From: Rotaria sp. Silwood1
Lineage: Eukaryota; Rotifera; Eurotatoria; Philodinida; Philodinidae
DNA length: 64,000 bases
Direction: 5' to 3'
Assembly: GCA_905250075.1 (NCBI GenBank)
Contig: CAJNOP010000356.1
Span: 124,001 to 188,000 of the forward strand
The translations under genes were made by a program, and so were the position numbers. The notes below the pieces were generated by a model. That model saw only the letters and a list, made by a program, of their open reading frames with translations. It was not told the DNA's origin and did no database searches. Positions 47,544-60,000 of the stretch are shown here, piece by piece (position 1 is the first letter of the stretch; each line of letters opens with the position of its first letter).

Positions 47544-50500
47544 ATGGCATCTAGTAATACTACAGTTACTGTATCTGGTCATAATGCACAATGGGAATGG
47601 GAAGGTGATAAAAGTATTTGGCAACAATATCCAATTAATATACAACAAGATATATCTCAAGCATTCGATGCTGGAAATAAAGACGTAATAGATAAATTAT
47701 TTATTAATTAAATCAAACAAAAAAACTAGTCCATATCGTTGTTTTTTTTTTTGTCACAGGTTGATGTTAATGTAACAGATCAAATAAGTATGACAATTAA
47801 ATTTAGTGATATGGTACAAGTTAATAAAAAGACAAAATTTATGCGTCGTATTCGTCTTTGTCTTGAATTAAAAGATGAAAATGGATTTTTTGTTTATGAA
47901 TGGCAAAATGAAAATAAAAAATGGGAAACTTATATAGCAGAAATAATGATTAAAATAGCTGACGCAATTAATAATGATCAAACGACATTATCTGTTACTT
48001 GTCAAAGTCGATCATATGATATTGATCTAAAGAAATTAATTCAAACAAATACAAGTACGAATGTTACTCGAAAAATTCATCGTATTAAATCTAGTTAGTT
48101 ATTTTGTTTAATTTTTGTTTGTTTTCATATTAAATAAATGTTTATTTAGTGGCAAAATTACCATCGAATACTTCAACAATATCAAATAAGCGTTCATTAG
48201 AAAATGATGAAGAACCTACAGAAAGTACTACTAAAAAACGTGCTGTATCAGCATCATCTGGAGCAGAAAAGAGCTCAGGTAAAGAATAACAATAATAGTT
48301 TGAAAATAATCTTTGTGTTTTCTTTTTGCAGTCCGTACTGTAACAACAGTTGCTGGTCAAGCACCTGTTGATGCTGAATGTAAAACTTTGATTGGAAAAG
48401 TTCATGTTTATGCTGAAAATAAAGATATATTTGATTGTATGCTTAATCAAGTAAGAAATTTGTAACTTGTTATTTAATATGAATTTAATTGTTTCATGTT
48501 AGACAAATATTGGAAATAATAATAATAAATTTTATTTAATTCAACTTCTTGAGGATAATAATAGTAAAAAATATCATGTTTGGTTACGTTGGTAAAGATT
48601 AGAATTCTTTAATGATAAAGTGTTTATTTATTTGTTTTTCTTTTTGGTTTAGGGGTCGTGTTGGTTATACTGGACAAACTTATTTGGAAAGTTTCGGTGG
48701 TAATTTAGATGATGCGAAAAGAGTCTTTTGTCAAAAGTATGTAGTCTGTATTCAATAATAATAATTATTATGTACAAGATTATAGATGTAAAGTTTCCAA
48801 AAGTTGTGTGTTTTATGAGATACTGAGATCACCATGGTGAAAAGTCATTGTCCGATTTCTTTGAAATGATATGTTTGAAAAAGCCAAATTGTTGAAAATA
48901 TTCTAAAAATACACGTTTTTTTTGTTTATAGAATATCGCTTTTTATTTTTTATAAATAATTTGATTTATAAATTTCTATTGTTTGTTTCTATTAGATTTA
49001 GTGAGAAAACAAGAAATGATTTTTATCATCGTGATACATTTACAAAATATTCTGGAAAATATGATTATGTTAAACTTGATTATAATCCAACGGTAAATTA
49101 TAATTGATAATAGTTAATTTTAAGTCATGTTCATTTTTTTTTTTTTTATAGACTTCGAATAAAACTGATGAAAATGAAGAAAATAAGAAAAAACGTACAG
49201 CAGCTCTTGAAGAACTTAAAAATCGACCAATACCAGAATCAAAACTAGATAAACGTGTTCAAGATATTATTGAATTAATTTGTAATGTACGTTTAATGGA
49301 AGAAGCATTACTTGAAATGAAATTTGATGCAAAAAAAAATCCTCTTGGTAAACACAAAAACAAAAAATAAAAATAAAAAGATCATTATTCTTTTTTCTTG
49401 CTAAGGTAAACTTAGTTCTGCACAAATTAAAGCTGGTTATGCAGCATTAAAAGAAATCGAAAATTTTATTAATACAAATAATTTCAATGCTGCTTTTATA
49501 GAAGCAAATAATACATATTATACACGAAGTATAGTTCATTTTTTAGTCTCTATGAATACAATTTTTGATTTTTGATTTTAGTTCCACATGAATTTGGTCG
49601 TCATGCACCACCATTAATAAAAACAACTAAACAATTAAAACATGAAATAGAATTACTTGAAGCACTTGATGATATTGAAGTTGTATTTAATACTTTAACA
49701 ACTGATACAAATAATCGTATTAATCCAATTGATCAAAATTATGAACAATTAAAATGTAAATTAAATCCAATTAATAAAACTGATGATATTTATCAATTAA
49801 TTGATAAATATCTTCAATCAACACATGCTTCAACACATCAATTATATAAAATGCAAATTGAAGATATATTTGAAGTTGAAAAAGAAGGTGAAAAAGAAGT
49901 ATTTAATGATATTGGTAATAAAATGCTTCTTTGGTAAGTTATATTTTAAAGATAAAGAAAAAACTTTTCGTCATTATTCTTATGAAATGAAAATATAAAA
50001 CATAATATCTAATTATAGAAAGATTATTTTATTCTATCGATTTTCGAATCATCCACAGAAATAGAATAAGGAAATTGTAATGAGACGTTAGTGATATATG
50101 ATCTTTGAACTTATATCAAGAATAGAGTCCTGCACGGGTACTACTTTTCGCACCCGGGCCCGGCTCGGCTCATTTTTTTCAAACCCGGAATCCGACCGGA
50201 CCCGGTCATCTTCCACCCGGAACCGAACCGGACCCGGATAGCTCTACCCGGTACCCGACCGGACCCGGCCCAGCCTTGAAATAGTCAGCACTTGATTGTT
50301 ATTGTCAAAATTATATTCACTTTTCAAACTTTTATTTCATATGGCAAAATATACTATTATTTTAATTTCATCAAGTAACAATTTGTACCCGGACCACAGT
50401 TCCGGGTCCGATCGGGTGCCGGGTATCCGGCCCCGTTGCAGGACTCTATCCTAGAGTGTAAAATACTTTTACTTGTTAAGATGTCATCGACTACCGGTCG

Positions 50501-51405
50501 GGCACCGGGTATGCTCAAATCCTGCACCCGACCCGGCATTTTTTTTTTATACCCGGCACCCGAACCGGCCCGGCAAATTTGTACCCGGACCACAGTTTCG
50601 GGTCCGGTCGGGTGCCGGGTACCCGACCCCGTTGCAGGACTCTAATCAAGAATTAGCACTACTATGATATCGTGTTTCACTAAACAAAAAAACCAAACAA
50701 TTTATTTTTAATATATTAGGCATGGATCTCGTTTAACTAATTTTGCCGGTATAATGAGTCAAGGTTTACGTATTGCACCACCCGAAGCACCTATCGTAAG
50801 TCATATATAATAATCTTTATCAAAGACTATAAATTTATAAAAAAAAAATTAATTTAGACTGGTCATATGTTTGGAAAAGGTTTATATTTTGCTGATATGA
50901 GTAGTAAAAGTGCCAATTATTGTTATCCAGATCGAAATAAAAATACTGGTCTTTTACTTCTTTCTGAGGTGAATTCGTTTTGTTTTTTTTTTTATCAATA
51001 AGTATTATCTCATTTATTTTATTAATCAGGTTGCTCTTGGTAAATGGAATGAATTAACACATGCTGATATTAATGCTAATAAATTACCAGCAGGTTTATC
51101 AAGTGTTAAAGGACTTGGTTCAGTTGCACCTAATGAAAAAAATCAAGTTAAAATGTAAGTTTAATTGGTTTTTTTTATTCTGCAAAAAAAAAAAAAAAAT
51201 AGAAGTAATAATTGTTTATTTTTATTTTTTTTTTGTTTAATTTATAAATAGAGATGGTGATCTTATTATACCAATGGGTCCTGCCGAATCAGCAACAGCA
51301 CCCAATGCGAAATATTATACACTTAATTATAATGAATTTATTGTTTATGATACAAAACAAGTTCGAATGAGATATTTAATTAAATTGAAATTTTTATTTC
51401 AATAG
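47544..51405 (+). CDS. DNA-repair type PARP with tandem WWE domains, WGR and ART catalytic domain
   Basis: Fourteen exons in phase give 709 aa: 47544-47684, 47760-48093, 48150-48278, 48332-48450, 48503-48591, 48653-48736, 48996-49092, 49152-49347, 49406-49528, 49582-49933, 50720-50795, 50858-50968, 51030-51154, 51252-51405. Domain order: WWE 1 (about 15-85; [30 protein letters not shown]); WWE 2 (about 88-155; [26 protein letters not shown]); a basic linker with NKRS and KKR (158-201); WGR (about 215-325; [19 protein letters not shown]); the helical regulatory domain (about 350-480); and the catalytic domain with H555 (LWHGSR), Y590 ([17 protein letters not shown]) and E687 (YNEFIVYD), the H-Y-E triad for poly-ADP-ribosylation. 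From WGR onward it aligns with PARP2. PARP1-3 do not normally carry WWE domains, which bind poly-ADP-ribose in other proteins. It looks intact. Confidence 0.95.
50123..50644. mobile_element. hAT-like MITE, family B, 522 bp, in PARP intron
   Basis: The ends TAGAGTCCTGCA(C)GGG and CCCGTTGCAGGACTCTA are inverted repeats. ATCAAGAA flanks both ends exactly (50115-50122 and 50645-50652). The interior is built from repeats of ACCCGG/CCGGGT variants, strikingly GC-rich against the intron. An internal copy of the terminal motif (GTTGCAGGACTCTA, about 50434-50448) suggests a composite or tandemly duplicated element. The host intron is 49934-50719. Apparent frames inside are repeat translation. Confidence 0.85.
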
Positions 51406-53686
51406 ATTATATTAAAAATCCGGTGAACTATTTTTTTTTTGCTTTTAAATTTTGTATATGAATGTTTATCTTCGTGCTTTTTATGTTGTCATATGTATAT
51501 TTTTTTGCAAATAAAAATTGAAATTAATCAATTATTGAGAATTGATTATAAGAAAATATTTAATGGTAATGTGAAATTCGAGTATTGCGAAACTTTATTT
51601 TTTTTTGTTGATTTATGATGCATTTACTTAAAAGCATTGATCGACGAAATGATTTGCTAACAAAGAAATTATCCTAATTGTAGCTCTCTGCTTAAATCTA
51701 TAAGTTCGTTTCGATAAGATTAGAAAAAGCTTAAAATGGTTCGTACCTATATTTTAGATATTTACCGAACTATCACATAGCAGAATTTCAATGTGAAGTT
51801 TTTCTCATGAACATATCGAAGGATTAATCGAATATTTTGAAATTTTTAACTGAAAATAACGTTCCTTTGTCGAGATATGAGTTTTTAAGTAAACTCGATT
51901 TTTGTGGCAAATATGTGACAAGCCATCATTTGTTGAAAATTTCAGAACACGCTAAGGGTCATTGGAACTATGGATAGATTGAATTCTAAATCGAAAATTC
52001 AATAAAATAGTCAGATCTCGATTTCAGAGTTTCACGGATATAAATCCTTGTAGGACTTTTCTAGTCTTACTGTGACGTGCTGATGAGTTCAAACAGCGAA
52101 TTACAGTTCATAATGAAAATATGGAGAAAAAAGAAGACTGTAGATAACCCAAAATGCGCAGGTTTGTCCTATAACGAAAATGCTTATAAAAGTGACAAAA
52201 GACTCAATAGATATCTTAAAATCTTATGAAGTCTTTTGATTGTTGTGTTTCTATTTTGCAAGATTCTCTACTCATCATGTTATGAACAAATGGTGTTTAT
52301 TAGATTAAGTGCGAATAAGACTGATTTAACTTATAAGGGAAACTATCCAACTGATACGATCTGTTTTGATGTTATTAAAAAGGTGCCATAAGAGGTTTTC
52401 ATCTGAAACTTTCGAGTAAAACAAATGCTTCTTCTCCGAGGTAGCGTGTTTGAAAAGAAAGGTCATAACTTTATCAGAGAAGCTCTTAAAATAGCTCATT
52501 CTTTTGGATATTCCATATCTTACGAAGTATCTTGTAATATGTTGGAATTCAATGAAATGCCTATGGTTTGAGAAGAAAAGCCAAATAGTACGAATCTTTT
52601 TAGAGCATACATCTAAACTATAAGTCTTCCTTAAAATCTCAAACAGACAGTATCGATAAAGAGGAAAGCATCTTAAAATTTGCTTTTTGATCATTTAAAA
52701 AACTTGTTAATCAATAGAAAAAACATCACCGAACTATTCTTTCTACTTCGAAATTGATCTTTGATATCTTTCATTCATTTTGTAGTTGAATATTTCCAAT
52801 GAAGTTCGATGTATTTCGTTCGAGAAACTATCATTCTTCAATTATTATATTATTGATTAATTGAATATGGTTCAGATTCATTTTCTCTTGATGAATGACG
52901 CCTTGTTATAGGATCGATCCACATTTCATCTACTAGTAACTCGTATTTAATAAGCATAACTGGCAGTGTCACAATGTTTGATTAAGCTAAAGCCTAACCT
53001 AGATTCGAGCTTCGTAGATTAGAGTAGGCTCAAACGATTCTCAGTTTTCATTAGATTGATAGAGTTTGTACAAATGCCTATATATATACGCCGATTCTCA
53101 CAGCTAATAATAACATATCGGATCACACAACGCTAATACATTGATGTGGGGATCTTTCATTACAAGTGAAGAAGAATTGTACAAAAATTTTGAGTCAGAT
53201 TAACAGGAATCTGTCAATATTGCCCTACAATTTGAGTGACTAAGGTTACACATCTATTAAACATAATTCAATAACTTTTTTTTTATGAAACAGAAAACAG
53301 TTCAGAATCTCTTGTACAACGAAGAAAATGGAAGTTTGATAGAACAGACACTTATTATATTCCATTAAAATTACATTCAAAAATTTTGTCTTCTTTCTTT
53401 TTTTAATTTCTACATGAAGATCTTATCAAAAAACTCTGAGTCTATCCTAGAAACAAAACATTTCCAGTCCCTATACTTATTTTTATCTTCATTTTATTTG
53501 CTTCGTTCGCTACTGTCTAGAAATATTTTTTCTACAGAAGTAATTGATTGATAGCGGCATCTAGATTCTTTTTTATAGTATGATTTGAAGGATCTCTTGG
53601 CAATATATCATTTAAATAACTATCAAATGGAGTCTATGGAAAAAATTGGTTTTGTTTAGTTTGTAAGAAAAACGTATTTTGAAAAA
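51406..53686. other. intergenic region between PARP and MYCBPAP
   Basis: 2.3 kb with no exon I can support. A 122-codon minus frame at 52694-52326 has no motif. The promoter of MYCBPAP should lie in its right part. Confidence 0.5.
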
Positions 53687-53738
53687 ATGAGTACGTCACT
53701 TGGACAACGTAAACTAGAAAAACTTGAAAAAGGCAAAG
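53687..53738 (+). CDS. candidate alternative first exon of MYCBPAP
   Basis: The ATG at 53687 opens MSTSLGQRKLEKLEKGK and ends at a GTAATC donor in phase 1. That phase fits the MYCBPAP exon at 54261 just as the other first exon does. It would give a more basic N-terminus. The phase match may be chance (about one in three). Confidence 0.35.
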
Positions 53739-54053
53739 GTAATCATATATTTTCTTCAAAGCAATTAATAAGATTTTCCATCATAATCTAATAATCATTT
53801 AGAAAAATTTTTCAAAAAAGTTTTACAGACAACAAAAATTTATAATTTCATTATATTTTCGTTAAATGTAACATAGATTACAATATTCCTTGAAAACTAC
53901 GATTAAAAGTTAATTGCTTCTGTTCGACATTTATATATTCAATCCTTAGAAGTAAAGATTAATTTCTTTTTTTTTTCGTAGTTCGATATAACATATCAAC
54001 AATTTCTTGAGATTCATTTTAATAAAAAAATAAACTATTTCATATTTGTCATT

Positions 54054-57000
54054 ATGGCGTCTACAGACAATAAAAAGCAGTTTAAAAAACGATTTAGTAT
54101 AGCATCTCGACAGGGTAATACTAACTTGTATTCATCATCATCATCATCTTTTGGAAATGATGATCGTAAGTTAACTATTTATATTTAATTAAGCATAGAT
54201 TTTCGTATATATTTTAAATCACAAAAAAAAAAAAAAATTTTTGTAAAATATATTATTTAGAAAAAGGTAAAGCTGGTGGTAAAGGTATAAAAGCAATTTC
54301 ACCTATTCTTGATGGACCAACTGAATCTGATACAAGTCGACCACTTGATTCTGAAGAAATTCAAGCATTAGCTATACGACTTGATGAACTTGAAAAAGTA
54401 AATAAATTCTTCCCTCCCACAAAAAAATAACAGATTTCAATATTTATCTTTATTTTTAAAGTTACGTCAAGATAAAAAATCCATTGAAGAACATCAACAA
54501 CAAAAATCATTTATTGTTAAAAAAACTAAAACTGGTCCACAAAAACAACCGTAAGTATGTAAATAATAAAGAATATTTTTTAATAAAATTTTCTATATTT
54601 TCAATAATAAATCAAAAAAAACAATAGAATACAAGTAGCAAAAATTGCACCACAACAACCAGTACAAGAACAATTAATTAGTTCAGGAATAAGATTTGAT
54701 TCATCGGGTAATTTACTTCCATATAGTATTCTTGGAACAGTTAATGATTATGTTACTGAATTACCAGATGTTGAAGCTGCTGAAGTAAATTTACAGATAG
54801 AAAACCAAAAAAAAACTTGATAGGAATTTTTCTTTTTTTTTTTTTTCATTAGCTTTGTACAACGGATAAAGATAAAAAAACTGCTGAAGATATTCCAGAA
54901 GTTGGTACATATGATAAAAAATCTAAACGACGAACTGGTAGTCCTGATGGTGGTGGACGTTCATTACAAAATTGGAAATTTCGTATGGATGAAAGACAAC
55001 AAGTGATGAAAAATATGTCAAGTAAATTATTGACTAAAAAAATGTTTTCTTAAGTTCAAGAACAAATTATCTATAATAATAAGCTATAGATATAATTGAG
55101 TTGATTAATCTTTTGATAATTTACATTTCATAAGGCGTTATTAGAAGTAAGCAGTATGTATCACATTTAGAGATGTTTGAAATCACGAGAAAGAGAATTT
55201 GTTGAGAATAGGGATGGGAAGTTACCGTTACCCGAGAACGGTAACTTCCCAACCGTAGTCGAGACTGAAGGATAAGAGAATAAAAGTTGCTTGCACCAGA
55301 ACTAGAAATCGTGGTAAAGTTTTCTATAGTTTTTAACGAGTTATATTACAAATCAAAGCAAAATTCAAGAGAGATAAACAACAAAAAATAGAGATGAAAT
55401 TCATCAATTGATTTAATGCAAACAGGAATATTTTAGATTTTTTGTTTATTCATGAGAGTAAATTTTTGAATTAGTGTTTCCTACATTAGAACCGAGATGG
55501 TAGCCGAATGAAATCATCTGAGCCGAGATTAAAAAATTAATTCTAACATATCTTTAATAATGACAATTATCAATACATATTTAAATCAGAGATAGAATCT
55601 GTAGTATTTCAAATATCAGATTAAATTCATTTATTTAAGGGTACCCCCCCCCCCCTCTTTTTTGACACTTGCTGGTTCTCGAAGATGGTACAACCGATCA
55701 AGCTGAAAGTTTTAGCACAGATAGAGCACTAAAAATAAAGAGATACATGTTCGAGGAAAAAGATTTTAAATAACTTTTTGTGGGATTTTCCAGAGGTTCG
55801 CATCCTGACACATTACGACCCCCTTAAAGTTTGTCCGATTGGGCTGAAATTTTGTTTATAGATGCCTAACACTATTCCCCAGAGGTAAATTTAAGGATTT
55901 CCAAAAATCTCACTGTCTTTTTTTTTATAAGAGAAATACGCCCAGATTTGAGTTTGTGCTTCAGATCTTGACTTTCACGACCCGGTAACTCCAAGCAGGA
56001 ACGTGAAAAGTGAAAACGCTTGATTTTACCTCTGAAGAATACTTCGAAGTATTAGTCGTGAAATTTTCAGCTCGATCGGACAAACTAAAAAGGGGATCGT
56101 AAGCAGTCAAGATCTAGAAAATCGCTGTTATACAGAACGCTAAACAAAAGAAAAAAATTTACATACGATTACTATGCAAAAAAATTTTTTCTCGATCTAA
56201 TAAATAGATAAAAGTAAGACATTTCGAGTCGAATAATGTCTCTAGCTGCATATGGCACCTCAGGCTATCATATTTTGGGCTCAGCTCAAAATCGAATTTT
56301 GGGTAAAAAAAAGAGGGGGTGAGGCCCTTAAGCTAAACACTGAAAGTTATTGTGATTAATACAGTCTTTGATTTATCATAAAATTTTATAATTATTATAA
56401 ATAATATCTTCATGAAAAACTTCTTTTAAAAGAATTTTTTTTTTTGGGTTTATTATTTTAGAAGGATTAAAACGATCACCAGCTACTTTATTAATGAATC
56501 AAACAGATCGTTGGCGTGAACGTAAAGAACTTCTTGAATTAATGGATGCAACATTACCATTATTACAAAATGGAAAAAATTGGCGTTTACATAGTGAATT
56601 TTGGACACAACAACAACTTATTGGAGATGATGATACAGGAATACAGTAAGACAAATATATCTCAATTCAAAAAAATTCGATTAAATATAATAAATGATTT
56701 TTTTTTTTGCTTTTTAGTACTACATTAACACGTACAGAAACTGGTTGTCCACCACCATTTGAAACTATTGGTAAACCAAATGTTGGTCTTCTTGAAACTG
56801 GTATAAATTTAACTAATAGAACTTCTCAAATATTAAATAAACGAGAATGGTTTAATTCTGAGTATATTGTTATTTCTTTTTCTTCTTCTTCTTTATGAAT
56901 TTCTAACATTGTTTTTTTTTTAAATAGATATTTGGAAAAACGACTTAATCAATTAAATCCATATATGAAAGAAATAGTTCCACATAAAGCTGATCTATCA

Positions 57001-60000
57001 TCATTAGAAATAATTGGTTATAATACAACAAGACGTAAAAGTCAACAAAAAAATAATATTGAAATTCATCTTTGTGAAAAAATTAATGATAAAGATAAAG
57101 ATAAAGAATATGAAACAGAAATTACAGATAATATTCAATTAAATGATGATGATAAAGAAAATGAAAATATTGGTGATACATTTAATGATATACCAGATAT
57201 TGTTGATGCACCAATAATGGGTAAATATGAAACAGAGATGTCCATCGCGGCAGCGGCAGATTTTTTCCAAAAACTATCGCGGCGCGGGAGAGATTTTTAT
57301 TTTGGCGTCGCGGCAGCGTTTTAGGAAAAAATTTCAAAAATTCATGAATTTGCACAGAATCTGCATGTTTATGTATGCTATACTGTAAGACTTAGCGAAT
57401 CTGATCGATTAGCGGCATCACTTCTATTTCAAACCAGTCAAAGCCTTGAAAATCAAAACATTTTTTCGAATACCAGCGCGGCAGCGGCGCGGTAGCGGCA
57501 AGTTTTTTTTAAGGCGCGTCGCGGCAGCGGCGCGGTAGCTTTTTTTAACAGGCCATCGCGTCGCGGGAGCGGCGCGGCAGCTTTGTTTGATTTTGGCCGC
57601 GGCGCGGCAGTGGCAGATTTTGAGCCGCGATGGACATCTCTTATATGAAAATCAAAAATGAAAAAATACACAAAAAAAAAAAATTAATTTTATTACTTTA
57701 TTTTTGATATTTAATTTAGGTCCAGCTTTAAAAATTGATACATTTATATTTCAACAAATGCCAAATGTAAATGAAAATGAAGAACTTGATTTTATCTATG
57801 AAATTCGTGTTCAATTTGATAGTCAAGTTAATGAAAATGTAACACGTATGGTTGAAATAAAAAATGTTGGAACAACAGTTTTTTATTATGAATGGCAACA
57901 AAAACCATATACAAAACCATTTGATATTGTCAATTCAAAAACTCAACGATTCTATTTTGATAATCGTACAAGTAAAAAAAAAAGAATATACAAAATCTTT
58001 TGTGCTTTTTTTTTTGTTTTTTTAATTAACAAATAATATTAATTGTAGAACCTGTATTTCAACGTTACGAGAATCCGTTGTATTCTAATGGTAGACATAC
58101 GAAATATTATTTAATATTGCTCGATAATTTTTTTTCTTTAACTTAAGTGCATGATATTATTTATGCTCTATGTTAAGCTTAGCTTTTATTTTTATAGTTT
58201 AAATCGATTATCCGATATGACATTATTGATGTTTATTTCTCGAATAAGTTTAAAAATGATTTAAAGTATTAGTAAAGATGATTAAGTTCGAAGGCAAGAT
58301 TTACAAAAAAGAAATGCTTTCTTCTTAATAGCATAGATATTTCACTGGATTGAGACTATAGCATAGTATGTATCAACAGATTGAATGATGGTATTTGCAT
58401 TTGAAATTTTACTCTTTAAAATGTTTCGAAAATTTCATTTCAAATGAATGTTTTGTTTTTTATGAGATATTTGATGCTTGTGAGACCAGTGGCGGATTTA
58501 GGGGGGGGCGCTTGGGGCGATCGCCCCCATTCGAAAAAAAAATTTTCGATTTTTCCCAGCAGAAAAGACTTAAAAATAGAGTGCATGCTGCTACTAATGA
58601 ACTTCAAAACTTGATTTTTGGTCAAAATCGCTCCATATCTATCAAATCGCCCCTTATCAAAAAAATCCTAGATCCGCCGCTGTGTGAGACGAAAATTTTT
58701 TAGAGTATCTTAGTTTAATGGAGGCTAATTTATTGATACAGACTATACCACAGACCAATGTGCTAATATAATGATTAGAATTCTAGAAAGATTGCTTAAG
58801 AGAACTTAGCTTTTTCGATTTTTTTTTTCATATCCTACTCGAGTCTATCTTATACATAGAATTATTGATGTAGTTTCCTGTAAGAACACTTTAAATAATG
58901 TTTTTTCGATAGAAAATTTTAAGCTTAAGAAGAGTTGTCTAAAGTGGATTAAGAGTTCGTTGATTACCTATCGCATAGAATTTTTAAAGTCTATAGAAAT
59001 CGTGATTAATGTTTTATTCAGTGTAACGGCCGAGAGAGTAGGACTCCTATGAAGATTGGATTGGTTCTATCAGGATGTATTTTTGTGTTCCGTAAGAGAA
59101 AATCTGGATAAAACACACTGATCCTATTCACCCATACAGTGTTTTATCCAGAGGGGTGCCTGAGGGGGGCGCCCTCCCGAGACTTGTGATAATCGTGCTA
59201 CGAATGCATGGCTTGCCACCCCCGAAAATAATTTTTCGCCCCCTCGGAAATTCAAATCGCCCCTCCGGAGAAAAATCCTGCATAAAACACTGCACCCATA
59301 TTCTACTAGTTTAACTGAATAGTATATGAAGATACTTAATATGATCAATTTTATCCTTCGCTTCGTTACTCTATCTCATCTTGATCAATGCTTACTCAAA
59401 ATCCAATATCATACTTTTCAATATTCTTGTGCTTATAAATATACGACCCTTTGTATTTACCGATAATACAATAAAATTATGCAACAATCTAGATTCCCAA
59501 TCTTTGGTATATATATATATATATATCATTATCTTGCTTTTACTTGAGAATGAAGAAATTTCTAACATAATACTTAATCATTTGCACATTATTATCTTTG
59601 CTTTCATTAAATTCATACATATACATTCATCTTTATGATTATTATTCTTATTCAAGGTTCAATATTACCAAATGATACTCTCAAACTTTCATTTGTATTT
59701 AAATCAAGTGAACCAGGAATTTTTACTGAACGTTGGCAATTATTAACACGTCCTGTTCTTTGTGGTGGTCGACCAATTATTTTTACATTACGTGGAGTAA
59801 CAATGGAAGAAGATATTCATCGACAAACACGTGTTAATATTGAAGTAAATATTAAAAATAAATTGAAAAAAATTTCTTTTTTTTTTAATATTTCTTAGAA
59901 AATGCTTCTTCATAAAGAAGCTGAAAGTATTGTTCGAAAAATTGTTTCGAATATACTTGATAATGTTCGAACACCTGAACGAATACATTCACCTGTTGGT

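Noticed and set aside
50357..50667. Pro/Gly/Arg-rich frames on both strands.
   Set aside because: They translate the CCGGGT repeats of the intronic MITE and lie between two in-phase PARP exons.
58049..58090. A possible extra MYCBPAP exon (KPVFQRYENPLYSNG) with compatible phases.
   Set aside because: The direct splice 57971 to 59657 gives FDNRTSSILP, which matches the family spacing better. The extra exon cannot be excluded but is not needed.
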